From JBBROS01 sp963752225 (GTDB lineage Bacteria; Pseudomonadota; Alphaproteobacteria; Acetobacterales; Acetobacteraceae): DNA of 64,000 nt. The stretch spans positions 1-64,000 of the forward strand of contig CAVVXS010000009.1 of the NCBI GenBank assembly GCA_963752225.1. The letters run 5' to 3'. The notes below the pieces were generated by a model. That model worked only from the letters and a program-made list of their open reading frames with translations. It made no database searches and was not told the DNA's origin. This document shows positions 35,301 to 44,028 of the stretch, piece by piece. Every line of letters begins with the position of its first letter. The first letter of the stretch is position 1. A program made the translations under genes and the position numbers.

Positions 35301-36172
35301 GGCCGCGGATCGAAACCGTCCAGGCCTACCTGCTCGTCCTGCCGGCCGTCGTACTGCTGGCGGCGTTCACCCATCTCCCGGCTGTCGCGACACTTGTCGA
35401 AAGCCTCTACAGCACGCCGCGCGGCAACCGGCCGGCGCGGTTCATCGGGCTGGACCAGTACCGCGCCTTGCTCGACGACCCCGTGTTCGCCCAGGCGCTC
35501 GGCAACAACCTCGTCTATGCCGCCGTCACCATCCCGGTCAGCGTCGTGCTGGCGCTGGCGATGGCGTTGGCGGTCGACAGCCGGCTCCCTGGCCGGGCGG
35601 CGCTGCGGCTGGCGTATTTCACGCCGACCATGCTGCCGATGATCGCGGTCGCCAATATCTGGCTGTTCTTCTACACGCCCGATTACGGGCTGCTCGACCA
35701 GCTCGGCCACCTCGTCGGCCTCGGCCGGCACAACTGGCTCGGCGACCCGGCGTTCGCACTGCCGTCGATGATGGCGGTCGCGGTGTGGAAGGAGGCCGGG
35801 TTCTTCATGATCTTCTACCTGGCCGCGCTGCAGGCGATCCCGCCCCATCTGCGCGAAGCCGCGGCCCTCGAAGGCGCCGGTCGCTGGACGGTGCTGCGCC
35901 GGGTGGTGCTGCCGCTGCTGATGCCGACGACGCTGTTCGTGGTGGTGAACGCCGTCATCAACGCCTTCCGGCTCGTGGATCATGTCGTCGTCATGACCCG
36001 GGGCGGCCCGGACAATGCGACCACGCTGCTGCTGTATTACATCTACGAAACCGGGTTCCGCTTCTGGGACAGCGGCGCGGCCGCGGCACTGACCGTTGTT
36101 CTCCTCGTGATCCTGGGCGGTCTGGCGGCGCTGCAATTCGGCGTGCTCGGGCGCCGGGTCCATTATCGGTGA
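35297..36172 (+). CDS. CUT1-type ABC transporter permease 1 (UgpA-like)
   Basis: The 291-residue inner-membrane protein has six hydrophobic segments. The start region is VQAYLLVLPAVVLLAAF and the ATPase-contact EAA loop is LREAAALEGAGRWTVLRRVVLPLLMPT. The GTG at 35297 overlaps the preceding stop by four bases. It pairs with the following permease to form the channel. Confidence 0.92.
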   Translation: MRPRIETVQAYLLVLPAVVLLAAFTHLPAVATLVESLYSTPRGNRPARFIGLDQYRALLDDPVFAQALGNNLVYAAVTIPVSVVLALAMALAVDSRLPGRAALRLAYFTPTMLPMIAVANIWLFFYTPDYGLLDQLGHLVGLGRHNWLGDPAFALPSMMAVAVWKEAGFFMIFYLAALQAIPPHLREAAALEGAGRWTVLRRVVLPLLMPTTLFVVVNAVINAFRLVDHVVVMTRGGPDNATTLLLYYIYETGFRFWDSGAAAALTVVLLVILGGLAALQFGVLGRRVHYR

Positions 36173-36966
36173 GGGCGGTCGAGGCCGCCGGCGCCTGGCT
36201 GCTGGGCGTGCTGTGGGTGCTGCCGCTGCTTTACGCCGCCTGGGCGGCGGTGCACCCGGCCGAATACGCGACGAGGTTCGACCTGCTGGCACCCTGGACG
36301 GCACACAACTTCCAAGCGGCGTGGCAGGCGGCGCCGTTCGCCCGCTATTTGCTCAACACCTTCCTGCTGGTCACGCTCATCCTCGCCGCGCAGTTCCTGC
36401 TCTGCACGCCGGCCGCCTATGCCTTTGCCCGGCTCAGCTTCCCCGGCCGCGACACGATCTTCGCGCTGGTGCTGCTGCAGCTGATGATCATGCCGGACGT
36501 GCTGCTGGTGGCGAATTACCGGACCTTGGCCGGGCTTGGCTTGGTGGACAGCATCGTCGGCATCGCGTTGCCCTATCTCGGCTCGGCGTTCGGCATTTTC
36601 CTGCTGCGCCAAGCGTTCCGCCAAGTGCCGCAGGAACTCGACGACGCCGCCCGGCTTGAAGGCAGCGGGCTGCTGGCGCGGATCTGGCGCGTCTACGTGC
36701 CGCTCGCCTGGCCGACCTATGTCGCCTACGGGCTGGTCTCCGTCAGCTACCATTGGAACAACTTCCTTTGGCCGCTGGTGATCACCAACAGCGTCAGCAC
36801 CCGGCCGTTGACGGTCGGGCTGGCGGTGTTCGCCAGCACCGACCAGGGCATCGACTGGAGCATCATCACCGCCGCCACGCTGATGACGGCGGCGCCGCTG
36901 CTGCTGGCGTTCCTGATCTTCCAGCGTCAATTCGTGCAGAGCTTCATGCGGGCCGGGATCCGCTGA
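36169..36966 (+). CDS. CUT1-type ABC transporter permease 2 (UgpE-like)
   Basis: The 265-residue permease has six membrane segments and the EAA loop VPQELDDAARLEGSGLLARIW. I chose the GTG at 36169, which overlaps the first permease stop (GTGA); the much longer frame to 35785 is not real. Other motifs are FARLSFPGRDTIF and VSYHWNNFLWPLVIT. It is the last gene of the operon and its end overlaps the convergent small gene by 23 bases. Confidence 0.91.
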   Translation: MRAVEAAGAWLLGVLWVLPLLYAAWAAVHPAEYATRFDLLAPWTAHNFQAAWQAAPFARYLLNTFLLVTLILAAQFLLCTPAAYAFARLSFPGRDTIFALVLLQLMIMPDVLLVANYRTLAGLGLVDSIVGIALPYLGSAFGIFLLRQAFRQVPQELDDAARLEGSGLLARIWRVYVPLAWPTYVAYGLVSVSYHWNNFLWPLVITNSVSTRPLTVGLAVFASTDQGIDWSIITAATLMTAAPLLLAFLIFQRQFVQSFMRAGIR

Positions 36967-37213
36967 ACCACGCCGCGCTGCGCAACCAGCGCAGCAGTCG
37001 GGCGGCGGGGCCAACGGGCGGGTGATACGGCGGTTCGGGCGCCTCGCGGCGCGCTTCGGCGGACAAGGCGGACGGCGAGCCGCCGCGATACAGCCAGGCC
37101 ACCGCCGAGCGGCAGCCCTCGGCCACGATCGGCGCCCGCTCGCGCCGTGCGGCCTCGACCACTGTCCAGGGATCGGTCGGAGCAAGGCGCGTCGGCTGCG
37201 GGTCGCTGGTCAT
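36944..37213 (-). CDS. Small protein of unknown function (89 residues)
   Basis: The product starts MTSDPQPTRLAPTDPWTVVE and continues with a probable helix (VVEAARRERAPIVAEGCRSAVAWL), then a proline/arginine-rich region ending LLRWLRSAAWFSGSRPA. There is no signal peptide. A perfect AGGAGG site lies eight bases before the ATG, the main support for a real gene. It is divergent from the HpaI-type aldolase across a 143-base gap with a strong palindrome. I do not recognise the family. Confidence 0.5.
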   Translation of the reverse strand: MTSDPQPTRLAPTDPWTVVEAARRERAPIVAEGCRSAVAWLYRGGSPSALSAEARREAPEPPYHPPVGPAARLLRWLRSAAWFSGSRPA

Positions 37214-37267
37214 GGTGTCCCTCCTCGTTGCGGTGCTGCCGTCGTTCTAGGAAAGCGCGGCGACCCG

Positions 37268-37291
37268 GCGCTGTGACGTGCGTCACAGCGC
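37268..37291. promoter_or_regulatory. Perfect palindrome with TGTGA-N6-TCACA core
   Basis: Two exact 11-base arms (GCGCTGTGACG and CGTCACAGCGC) flank TG. The core TGTGA (37272-37276) and TCACA (37283-37287), six bases apart, is the classical consensus of CRP-family regulators. It lies 65 bases upstream of the HpaI-type aldolase and 54 bases upstream of the divergent small gene, so a dimeric regulator could control either. GntR-type repressors also use such palindromes. Confidence 0.65.
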
Positions 37292-37356
37292 GGCGCCACG
37301 GTTGCGCCCGGGACGGTTCGGCAGGACCATCGGGCGAACGAGACGGGGGAAACGCG

Positions 37357-38139
37357 ATGGCGCTGATCGAGAACACGACGAAGCGGAAGCTGCGGGACGG
37401 CGAGCTCGCGCTCGGCTTCGGCGTGCACCATCTGCGCACTGCCGCCACCGCGGCACTCGCCGCCGCCGCCGGCCATGACTGGCTGTTCATCGACATGGAG
37501 CACGGCGCCTTCTCGGTCCAGGAGACGACCCAACTCTGCCTGGCCGCCCTGCCGACCGGCGTCACGCCGATCGTGCGCGTCACCGCCGGGGCGCTCGACG
37601 AGGGCACCCGCGTGCTCGACAACGGCGCGCTCGGCATCGTCGTGCCGCACGTGGACGACGTCGCCACCGCGCGCCGCCTGGTCGAGGCGTTCCGGTATCC
37701 GCCGCAGGGCCATCGCAGCTGGGGCGGCCCGGTCGCGGCTTACGGCTTCCAGCCGCCGGGCAGTGCCGAGGCGCAGGCGGCGCTGAACGACGCCATCCTG
37801 GTGGTGGCGATGATCGAAAGCCCCGACGCGGTGCGCAACGCCGACGCCATCGCCGCGGTGGACGGCATCGACGTGCTGCTGATCGGCACGTCGGATCTCA
37901 CCGCCGAGTTGGGCATCGCCGGCCAGATCGGCCACCCGGACGTATTGGCGGCGTACGAGGCGGTCGGCGCCGCGTGCCGCGCGCACGGCAAGGTGCTCGG
38001 CATGGGTGGCGTGTACGACGAGGCGAACGCCGCCCGCTATATCGCCGCCGGCGCCCGCTTCGTGCTGTCCGGCAGCGACCACAACTTCCTGCTGGCCGGC
38101 GCCCAATCCCGCGCCGCCCTGCTGCGCCGGAGCGCCTGA
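37357..38139 (+). CDS. HpcH/HpaI-family aldolase
   Basis: The 260-residue class II pyruvate aldolase begins MALIENTTKRKLRDGELALG. It shows DWLFIDMEHGAFS (catalytic and metal region), GIVVPHVDDVATAR, MIESPDAV (metal Glu) and IDVLLIGTSDLTAELG (metal Asp). Family members cleave 4-hydroxy-2-oxo acids such as those from sugar acids or homoprotocatechuate. GGGGGAAA precedes the ATG at 37357. Its stop overlaps the SMP-30 start by one base, so both work together. Confidence 0.9.
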   Translation: MALIENTTKRKLRDGELALGFGVHHLRTAATAALAAAAGHDWLFIDMEHGAFSVQETTQLCLAALPTGVTPIVRVTAGALDEGTRVLDNGALGIVVPHVDDVATARRLVEAFRYPPQGHRSWGGPVAAYGFQPPGSAEAQAALNDAILVVAMIESPDAVRNADAIAAVDGIDVLLIGTSDLTAELGIAGQIGHPDVLAAYEAVGAACRAHGKVLGMGGVYDEANAARYIAAGARFVLSGSDHNFLLAGAQSRAALLRRSA

Positions 38140-39050
38140 TGGACATCGTCGCCTCCGGCCTGCAATTCCCCGAAGGGCCGGTCGCTGTGCCGGACGGCTC
38201 CGTGCTGCTGGTCGAGATCGCCCGCGAAACGCTGTCCCGGGTGCATCCGGACGGCCGGGTCGAGGTCGTGGCGCAGGTGCCGGGCGGCCCGAACGGCATC
38301 GCCATCGGCCCCGGCGGCGCCGTTTACCTGTGCAACAATGGCGGCTTCTCCTGGATCAAGGAGCGCGGCACCCACCGCCCGTTCCTGCAGCCCAAGAGCT
38401 ACGCCGGTGGCGGCATCGACGTCGTGGACCTTGCGAGCGGCCGGGTCGAGCGGCTCTATTCCGCCTGCGACGGCATCAAGCTGTGCGGTCCGAACGACCT
38501 GGTGTTCAGCCGCGACGGCGATTTCTGGTTCACCGACCTCGGCAAGCGGCGCGAGCGCGACATGGACCGTGGCTTCGTCTACTGGGCGCGCGCCGACGGG
38601 TCGGAGATCCGCCAGGTGATCGGGCCGATCATGACCCCCAACGGCGTCGGCTTGTCACCTGACGAGCGCACCTTGTATGTGGCCGAAACCGAAACCGGGC
38701 GCCTTTGGGCCTGGGACATCGATGGACCCGGCGTCCTGCGCCACGCCCCATGGCCGTCACCGCATGGCGGCCGGCTGGTGCACGGCGCCGGCGGCTTCAC
38801 CCGGTTCGACAGCCTCGCGGTGTCGGCCAGCGGACGCATCTGCGTCGCCACCCTCAGCAGCGGCGGCGTCCTGGAGATCTGGCCCGACGGGTCGCGCGCG
38901 GTGCACCACCCGATGCCGGACCTCGGCGTGACCAACATCTGCTTCGGCGGCGCCGACCGCCGCACGGCCTTCGTCACGCTGTCGCACGAGGGCCGGTTGG
39001 GGGCGATGGAGTGGAACGAGCCGGGGTTGCGGCTCAACTTCTCCTCTTAG
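38139..39050 (+). CDS. SMP-30/gluconolactonase-family lactonase
   Basis: The 303-residue six-bladed beta-propeller protein starts MDIVASGLQFPEGPVAVPDG, with the metal Glu in FPEGPV. Further ligands are in GPNGIAIGPGGAVYL, CGPNDLVFSRDGDFWFTD and RFDSLAVSASGRICVA. Such enzymes hydrolyse sugar-acid lactones with a divalent metal. Coupled to the HpaI-type aldolase, it probably supplies an acid for dehydration and aldol cleavage. The last 17 bases overlap the convergent dehydrogenase gene. Confidence 0.9.
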   Translation: MDIVASGLQFPEGPVAVPDGSVLLVEIARETLSRVHPDGRVEVVAQVPGGPNGIAIGPGGAVYLCNNGGFSWIKERGTHRPFLQPKSYAGGGIDVVDLASGRVERLYSACDGIKLCGPNDLVFSRDGDFWFTDLGKRRERDMDRGFVYWARADGSEIRQVIGPIMTPNGVGLSPDERTLYVAETETGRLWAWDIDGPGVLRHAPWPSPHGGRLVHGAGGFTRFDSLAVSASGRICVATLSSGGVLEIWPDGSRAVHHPMPDLGVTNICFGGADRRTAFVTLSHEGRLGAMEWNEPGLRLNFSS

Positions 39051-39918
39051 CGGCCGAGTTCGGCCAATACGCCGGCAGGGCAGCGCCATCCCGCTTGCCC
39101 CAGCCCTCGGCCGCCGCCTCGTCGTAGACCGCCAGGGTGCGCGCCGCGACCGGCAGGGTGAAGCCGCGCGCCCCGGCTTCCGCGAGCATGGTGCGCAGGT
39201 CCTTGCGGATCGAGTCGATGTCGAAGGTCGGCGGCCCCGCTTCCTGTCCGGCCAACGTCGCGGCGATCGCCGGGCCGCGGACCTTCAGCACGTTGGCGCC
39301 GCCCGAGGTGTCGGCGAAGAATTCCATCAGCCAGGCCGGATCGAGGCCGAGGGGCGCCACCAGCGTCATCGCCTCGCTCAACGCCTGGTAGAACACCAGC
39401 AGCGGCAGGTTGATCGCGAGCTTCATCGTCGCCCCGGCGCCCACCGGCCCGACATGCTCGACCCGGCGGCACAGCGCCTCCAGCAGCGGCCGCGCCCGCT
39501 CGAGGTCAACCGCCTCGCCGCCCACGAGGCCGAGCAGCTTGCCTGCGCGCGCCGGCCCGGTGGTGCCGCCGACCGGGCATTCGAGGAAGACGCCGCCCGC
39601 CTCCCGCACCGCCGCCGCGAGGGCGATCTGCGTTTCCGGCCGCACCGTGCTCATCTCGACGAATGTCTTGCCGCGCGCCGCTGCCAGCAGGCCGTCGGCG
39701 CCGTGATACACGGCCTCGACCGCAGCCGCGTCGAACAGGGTGGACATCACCGCCTCGCACTGCTCGGCCAGGGCCCGCGGTGTCGCGGCGACCGCGAAAC
39801 CGCTGGCGGCGGCGCGCTCGGGAGTGCGGTTCCAAACCGCGACCTCGTGCCCGGTTTCCGCCAGCCGCGACGCCATCGCGGCGCCCATCTTCCCATACCC
39901 GGCAATGCCCACGCGCAT
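39034..39918 (-). CDS. Beta-hydroxyacid dehydrogenase (3-hydroxyisobutyrate dehydrogenase-like) A
   Basis: The 294-residue NAD(P)-dependent enzyme starts MRVGIAGYGKMGAAMASRLA (Rossmann GxGxxG) and has the family signature ECPVGGTTGPARAGKL and the catalytic Lys in GAGATMKLAINL. It reduces or oxidises small beta-hydroxy acids such as tartronate semialdehyde or 3-hydroxyisobutyrate. I use the ATG at 39918 because GGAAGG is correctly spaced; the alternative ATG at 39927 touches that site. It is divergent from a second dehydrogenase of the same family. Confidence 0.89.
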   Translation of the reverse strand: MRVGIAGYGKMGAAMASRLAETGHEVAVWNRTPERAAASGFAVAATPRALAEQCEAVMSTLFDAAAVEAVYHGADGLLAAARGKTFVEMSTVRPETQIALAAAVREAGGVFLECPVGGTTGPARAGKLLGLVGGEAVDLERARPLLEALCRRVEHVGPVGAGATMKLAINLPLLVFYQALSEAMTLVAPLGLDPAWLMEFFADTSGGANVLKVRGPAIAATLAGQEAGPPTFDIDSIRKDLRTMLAEAGARGFTLPVAARTLAVYDEAAAEGWGKRDGAALPAYWPNSAAKRRS

Positions 39919-39970
39919 GGACGTCATCCTTCCGACAATTGATAGTGCGGCCCAACATAGGGGGACGCGC

Positions 39971-40849
39971 ATGGAACGCGAGATCGGGGTCGTGGGATTG
40001 GGCATCATGGGCGGCGCCATGGCCCGCAACCTGCTCGCGGCCGGCTGGCGCGTGCTCGGCACCGACCCGCACGAGCCGGCCGCCCAGGCACTCGCCGCCG
40101 ATGGCGTCGAGCTGCGCCCCGACGCCGCCGCCCTGGCGCGCGAGGTGCCGCTCATCATGACCAGCCTGCCGACGCCGGCGGCGCTGCACGACGTTGCGGC
40201 TGCCATCGCTGGCGCCGGGGCGCCGCGGCGCGTGGTGGTGGAGGCGAGCACGATGGCGCTCGACGACAAGCTGCGCTTTGCCGCCACGCTGCACGGCGCC
40301 GGGCACGTGGCGCTCGATTGCCCGATCAGCGGCACCGGCGCGCAGGCGGTGCGCCGCGACCTCGTGGTGTATGCGAGCGGCGACACCGCGGCGATCGCCG
40401 AACTCGAGCCGTTCTTCGCCGCCTTCACCCGCGCCGTGCACGATGTCGGCGCTTATGGCAACGGCAGCCGGATGAAGTTCGTCGCCAACCTGCTGGTGGC
40501 GATCCACAACGTCGCGGCGGCCGAGGCGATGGTGCTCGGCATGAAGGCGGGGCTGGACCCGGACCAATTGGTCAAGCTGGTCGGCGCCGGGGTGGGCACA
40601 TCCAAGGTGTTCGACCTGAGGGCGCCGATGATGGCGGCCAACGAGTACAGCCATGCCACGATGAAGGTGTCCGTTTGGCAGAAGGACATGGCCGTCATCA
40701 CCGCGTTTGCCGCCTCGCTCGGCGTGCCGACGCCGACGCTCAGCGCCACCGTGCCGATCTACAACAGCGCCATGGCAACCGGGCATGCGGCGGACGACAC
40801 CGCCGCGGTGTGCCGGGTGCTGGAGCGGATGGCGGGGCTCGAACGCTGA
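39971..40849 (+). CDS. Beta-hydroxyacid dehydrogenase (3-hydroxyisobutyrate dehydrogenase-like) B
   Basis: The 292-residue enzyme begins MEREIGVVGLGIMGGAMARN and has DCPISGTGAQAVRRDL and the catalytic Lys in GNGSRMKFVANLLVAIHN. It is only distantly similar to its divergent neighbour, so they are not a recent duplication. Likely substrates are small 3-hydroxy acids produced by the aldolase pathway. It is followed by a second Liv-type transporter operon. Confidence 0.89.
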   Translation: MEREIGVVGLGIMGGAMARNLLAAGWRVLGTDPHEPAAQALAADGVELRPDAAALAREVPLIMTSLPTPAALHDVAAAIAGAGAPRRVVVEASTMALDDKLRFAATLHGAGHVALDCPISGTGAQAVRRDLVVYASGDTAAIAELEPFFAAFTRAVHDVGAYGNGSRMKFVANLLVAIHNVAAAEAMVLGMKAGLDPDQLVKLVGAGVGTSKVFDLRAPMMAANEYSHATMKVSVWQKDMAVITAFAASLGVPTPTLSATVPIYNSAMATGHAADDTAAVCRVLERMAGLER

Positions 40850-40870
40850 GCCGCGGCCGTGGAACGTCGC

Positions 40871-40899
40871 TTGACACCCCCAAGGCCGCAGACAACCAT
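40871..40899 (+). promoter_or_regulatory. Candidate promoter of the second Liv operon
   Basis: A perfect TTGACA (40871-40876) is followed after 17 bases by AACCAT (40894-40899), a weak -10. It lies about 50-80 bases before the binding-protein start and just after the dehydrogenase stop. The -35 match is good, the -10 match poor. Confidence 0.4.
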
Positions 40900-40951
40900 C
40901 GCCCCGAAAACAGCAGCCGGCATGGCGCTCACGCCGAAGGGGAAACGGTCC

Positions 40952-42205
40952 ATGACCGACCAGGTTGACAACACCGGGCTGAGCCGGCGCGGCGCGCTGC
41001 TCGGGGCCGGCGCGCTGGCCTCGATCGCAGGCGGCAGGCACGCGCGCGCCGTGGAGCCGCTGCGCATCGGCTTCCTGACGGTCAAGACCGGCCCACTCGC
41101 GGCCGGCGGGATCCAGATGGAGCAGGGCATGCAGCTCTATCTGAAGGACCACAACAGCATGATGGCCGGGCGGCCGGTGCAGCTCATCACCGCCGACACC
41201 GGCGGCACCCCGGCCAATACAAGGACCAAGACGCAGGAGCTGGTGGAGCGCAACAACGTCGCCGTGCTGATCGGCCCGCTGGCGGCGTTCGAGACGCTGG
41301 CGATCGACGACTACGTGCGCGAGAAGCAGGTGCCGTGGATCTGCGTCGCCGCCGCGGAGGACGTGACGCAGCGCCGCGCCAACCCCTGGCTGGTGCGGGT
41401 CAACGCGTCGTCCGGGCAGTGCGCGCATGCGCTGGCCGACTATTGCGCGAAGGATCTCAAATACAAGCGCATGGCCACCATCGGCGACGACTTCGCTTAC
41501 GGCCAGGAGCAGAACGGCGCGTTCCAGCGTGTGTTCGAGGATGCGGGCGGCCGGATCGTGCAGAAGCTGTGGCCGCCGCTGAACGCGCCCGATTACGGCA
41601 CCTTCATCGCCGGGCTAAACGAGAAGCTGGACGGCATCTTCATGTCGTTTGCCGGCTCCAACGGCTTCCGCTTCTTCAAGCAGTACAAGGAATACGGCGG
41701 CACCGTTCCGGTCGTCGGCGGCATGACCGCGGTGGACGAGGCGACCTTGCAGCAGATGGGCGACGACGCGATCGGCACCGTGTCGACCAACTACTACTCG
41801 GCGCAGCTCGACACGCCGCTGAACAAGGCGTTCGTCGCCGGGATGCAGCGCGAGTACAAGGTCGATCCCGGCTACTACGCCGCCGGCACCTACACCGCCG
41901 GCGCCGCGCTCGAGAACGCGATCAAGGTGGCGGGCGACAAGGCGGACGACCGCGCGACCCTGATCAAGGCGCTGCGCGGCGAGACGGTGGACACGGTCCG
42001 AGGCCAACTGCGCTTCGACGAATACGGCAACGCGGTCGGTCCGGTGTACATCCGCAAGGTGGAGAAGAAGGGCGGCCGCCTCGTCAACACCGTCGTCAAA
42101 ACCTACCCCGATGTGAGCCAGTTCTGGACCTACGACCCGGCCGAGTTCCTGCGCCAGCCGGTCTATGGCCGCGACTTCCCGCCGGCCCGCTTCCTCGAAA
42201 AATAG
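40952..42205 (+). CDS. ABC transporter substrate-binding protein (LivK-like, Peripla_BP_6)
   Basis: The 417-residue protein begins MTDQVDNTGLSRRGALLGAG, with a twin-arginine-like SRRGALLG in its export signal and cleavage near GRHARA. The mature part has RIGFLTVKTGPLAAGGIQME, VAVLIGPLAAFETLA, RMATIGDDFAYGQEQ and GYYAAGTYTAGAALENAI, matching HAAT-class receptors. AAGGGGAA precedes the chosen ATG; 40922 is an alternative without a site. It opens the operon with livH, livM, livG and livF homologues. The ligand is unknown, perhaps an aromatic or short-chain acid. Confidence 0.89.
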   Translation: MTDQVDNTGLSRRGALLGAGALASIAGGRHARAVEPLRIGFLTVKTGPLAAGGIQMEQGMQLYLKDHNSMMAGRPVQLITADTGGTPANTRTKTQELVERNNVAVLIGPLAAFETLAIDDYVREKQVPWICVAAAEDVTQRRANPWLVRVNASSGQCAHALADYCAKDLKYKRMATIGDDFAYGQEQNGAFQRVFEDAGGRIVQKLWPPLNAPDYGTFIAGLNEKLDGIFMSFAGSNGFRFFKQYKEYGGTVPVVGGMTAVDEATLQQMGDDAIGTVSTNYYSAQLDTPLNKAFVAGMQREYKVDPGYYAAGTYTAGAALENAIKVAGDKADDRATLIKALRGETVDTVRGQLRFDEYGNAVGPVYIRKVEKKGGRLVNTVVKTYPDVSQFWTYDPAEFLRQPVYGRDFPPARFLEK

Positions 42206-42208
42206 CCT

Positions 42209-43069
42209 GTGCAGTTCTGGGCCATCCAGACGCTCAACAGCATCGCGTTGGGCGGGCTGCTGTTCCTGCTCGCGTCCGGCTTCTCGCTGATCTTCGGGCT
42301 GCTGCGGGTGCCGAACCTGGCGCATGGCGGCTTGTTCATGCTGGGCGCCTATCTCGGTGCGACCTTGCTCGGCCAGGGCGTCAACTTCTGGCTGGCGGCG
42401 CTCGGGGCGGGCGCCATCGTCGGCGTGCTGGGTGCCGTGGTCGAACGCGGGTTGCTGCGGCGGCTTTCGGGCAACGAGCGCGGTCAGGTGCTGGTGACGC
42501 TGGGGCTCGGCTTCATCATCGCCGACACCTGCCTGATGGTCTGGGGCGGCGACCCGCTGCCGCTCGCGGCACCGTCCTACCTGCGGCCGCCGCTGCGCAT
42601 GGCCGGGCTGATCTTCCCGACCTACCGCTTGGCGGTGCTGGGCGTCGCCATCGTCGCCGTGGTGGCGTTGATCCTGCTGATGGACCGCACCCGGCTCGGC
42701 GCCATGATCCGCGCCGGGGTGGACGACCGGCAGATGGCGCGCGGCGTCGGCATCCCGGTCGGGCTGCTGTTCACGCTGGTGTTCTTTCTCGGCGCGGCCT
42801 TGGCCGGGTTCGGCGGCGTGATCGGCGGCCCGATCCTGTCGGCTTATCCCGGCCTCGACGCGGACATGCTGCCGCTCGCCTTGATCGTGGTGATCCTGGG
42901 CGGCATCGGCAGCCTGCCGGGCGCGTTGGTCGGCAGCTTCATCGTCGGCTTCATCTACAATTTCGGCACCGCGCTGTTCCCCGACTTCGCCTACGTCGTG
43001 CTGTTCCTGCCGATGGTGCTGGCCCTGGTGTTCCGCCCTGCCGGCCTGTTCGGCCGCCCCGCACTATGA
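42209..43069 (+). CDS. Liv-type ABC transporter permease (LivH-like)
   Basis: The 286-residue permease opens with hydrophobic helices (IQTLNSIALGGLLFLLASGF) and has the HAAT motifs LRVPNLAHGGLFMLGAYLG and the ATPase-contact loop RAGVDDRQMARGVGIPVGL. The start is GTG at 42209, three bases after the binding-protein stop. Its TGA overlaps the livM-like ATG. Confidence 0.92.
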   Translation: MQFWAIQTLNSIALGGLLFLLASGFSLIFGLLRVPNLAHGGLFMLGAYLGATLLGQGVNFWLAALGAGAIVGVLGAVVERGLLRRLSGNERGQVLVTLGLGFIIADTCLMVWGGDPLPLAAPSYLRPPLRMAGLIFPTYRLAVLGVAIVAVVALILLMDRTRLGAMIRAGVDDRQMARGVGIPVGLLFTLVFFLGAALAGFGGVIGGPILSAYPGLDADMLPLALIVVILGGIGSLPGALVGSFIVGFIYNFGTALFPDFAYVVLFLPMVLALVFRPAGLFGRPAL

Positions 43070-44028
43070 GCCGACGTGGCGGTAGCCTGCTCGCGGGCGT
43101 GCTGATCCTGCTGGCGCTGGCGGTGCTGCCGCTGCTGCTGCCTGGCACGTTCTACCTGTCGATCGCCGGGCATGTGATGGTGGCGGCGCTGCTGGCACTC
43201 AGCCTCAACATCCTGATCGGCTATGGCGGCATGACCTCGCTCGGCCACGCCATCTTCCTCGGTGTGCCGGCCTATGCCTATGCCTGGCTCGTGGCCAATG
43301 CCGCGCTGGATCCGTTGGCCGCGGCACTGGCGTCGGTGCTGCTCGGCACGGTTCTGGCGGCCGGGTTCGGCGTGCTCGCCTTGCGTGCCTCGGGGCTGGG
43401 CTTCCTGATGATCACGCTGGCCTTGGGCCAGGTGATGTGGGGGCTGTCCTATCGCTGGAACGCGCTGACCGGCGGCGACAACGGACTGCGCTCGGCGCGG
43501 CCGGTGCTGGCGGGGGTCGATACCGCGCAGCCGCTGGTGTTCTATTATCTGCTCGCGGCCGTGTTCGCGGTCGCCCTGCTCTGCTTGTGGCAGCTATCCG
43601 GCTCGCCGTTCGCCGCCTGCCTGCGCGGCACCCGCGACCAGCCGCGGCGGATGCGCATGCTGGGCCACAACGTGTGGCTGATCCGCTTTTCCGCCTTCGT
43701 GCTGGCGGGCTTCTGGGGCTCGGTCGCCGGCGTGCTGTACGTGTGGGATTACGGGTTCATCAGCCCGCAAACCCTGTCGTTGCAGCAATCGGCCGAGGCC
43801 TTGCTGATGGTCGTGCTCGGCGGCGCCGGCACCCTGGCCGGGCCGATCGTGGGCGCGATCATCATCACGGTGGTGAAGATGGTGGTCAGCTCCTACGTGG
43901 ACCGCTGGTCGTCCTTGCTGGGCCTGATCTTCATCGTCTCGGTGATGCTGCTCCCGCAGGGCATCGTCCCGGGCCTGCTGGCGCTTCGCCGCTCCAGCGG
44001 GCTCCGGCGCCGCCCGGTGACCCCGTGA
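43066..44028 (+). CDS. Liv-type ABC transporter permease (LivM-like)
   Basis: The 320-residue permease has nine or so membrane segments, with IGYGGMTSLGHAIFLGVPAYA and the contact loop RGTRDQPRRMRMLGHNVWL. The ATG at 43066 overlaps the previous stop by four bases; the huge frame back to 41335 is spurious. Unlike the first Liv operon, LivM and LivG are separate here. Confidence 0.92.
   Translation: MSRRGGSLLAGVLILLALAVLPLLLPGTFYLSIAGHVMVAALLALSLNILIGYGGMTSLGHAIFLGVPAYAYAWLVANAALDPLAAALASVLLGTVLAAGFGVLALRASGLGFLMITLALGQVMWGLSYRWNALTGGDNGLRSARPVLAGVDTAQPLVFYYLLAAVFAVALLCLWQLSGSPFAACLRGTRDQPRRMRMLGHNVWLIRFSAFVLAGFWGSVAGVLYVWDYGFISPQTLSLQQSAEALLMVVLGGAGTLAGPIVGAIIITVVKMVVSSYVDRWSSLLGLIFIVSVMLLPQGIVPGLLALRRSSGLRRRPVTP

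Noticed and set aside
41335..44028. An 897-codon frame suggesting a giant LivM fusion.
   Set aside because: Its first 570 codons are the wrong frame of the binding protein and LivH; the true LivM starts at 43066.
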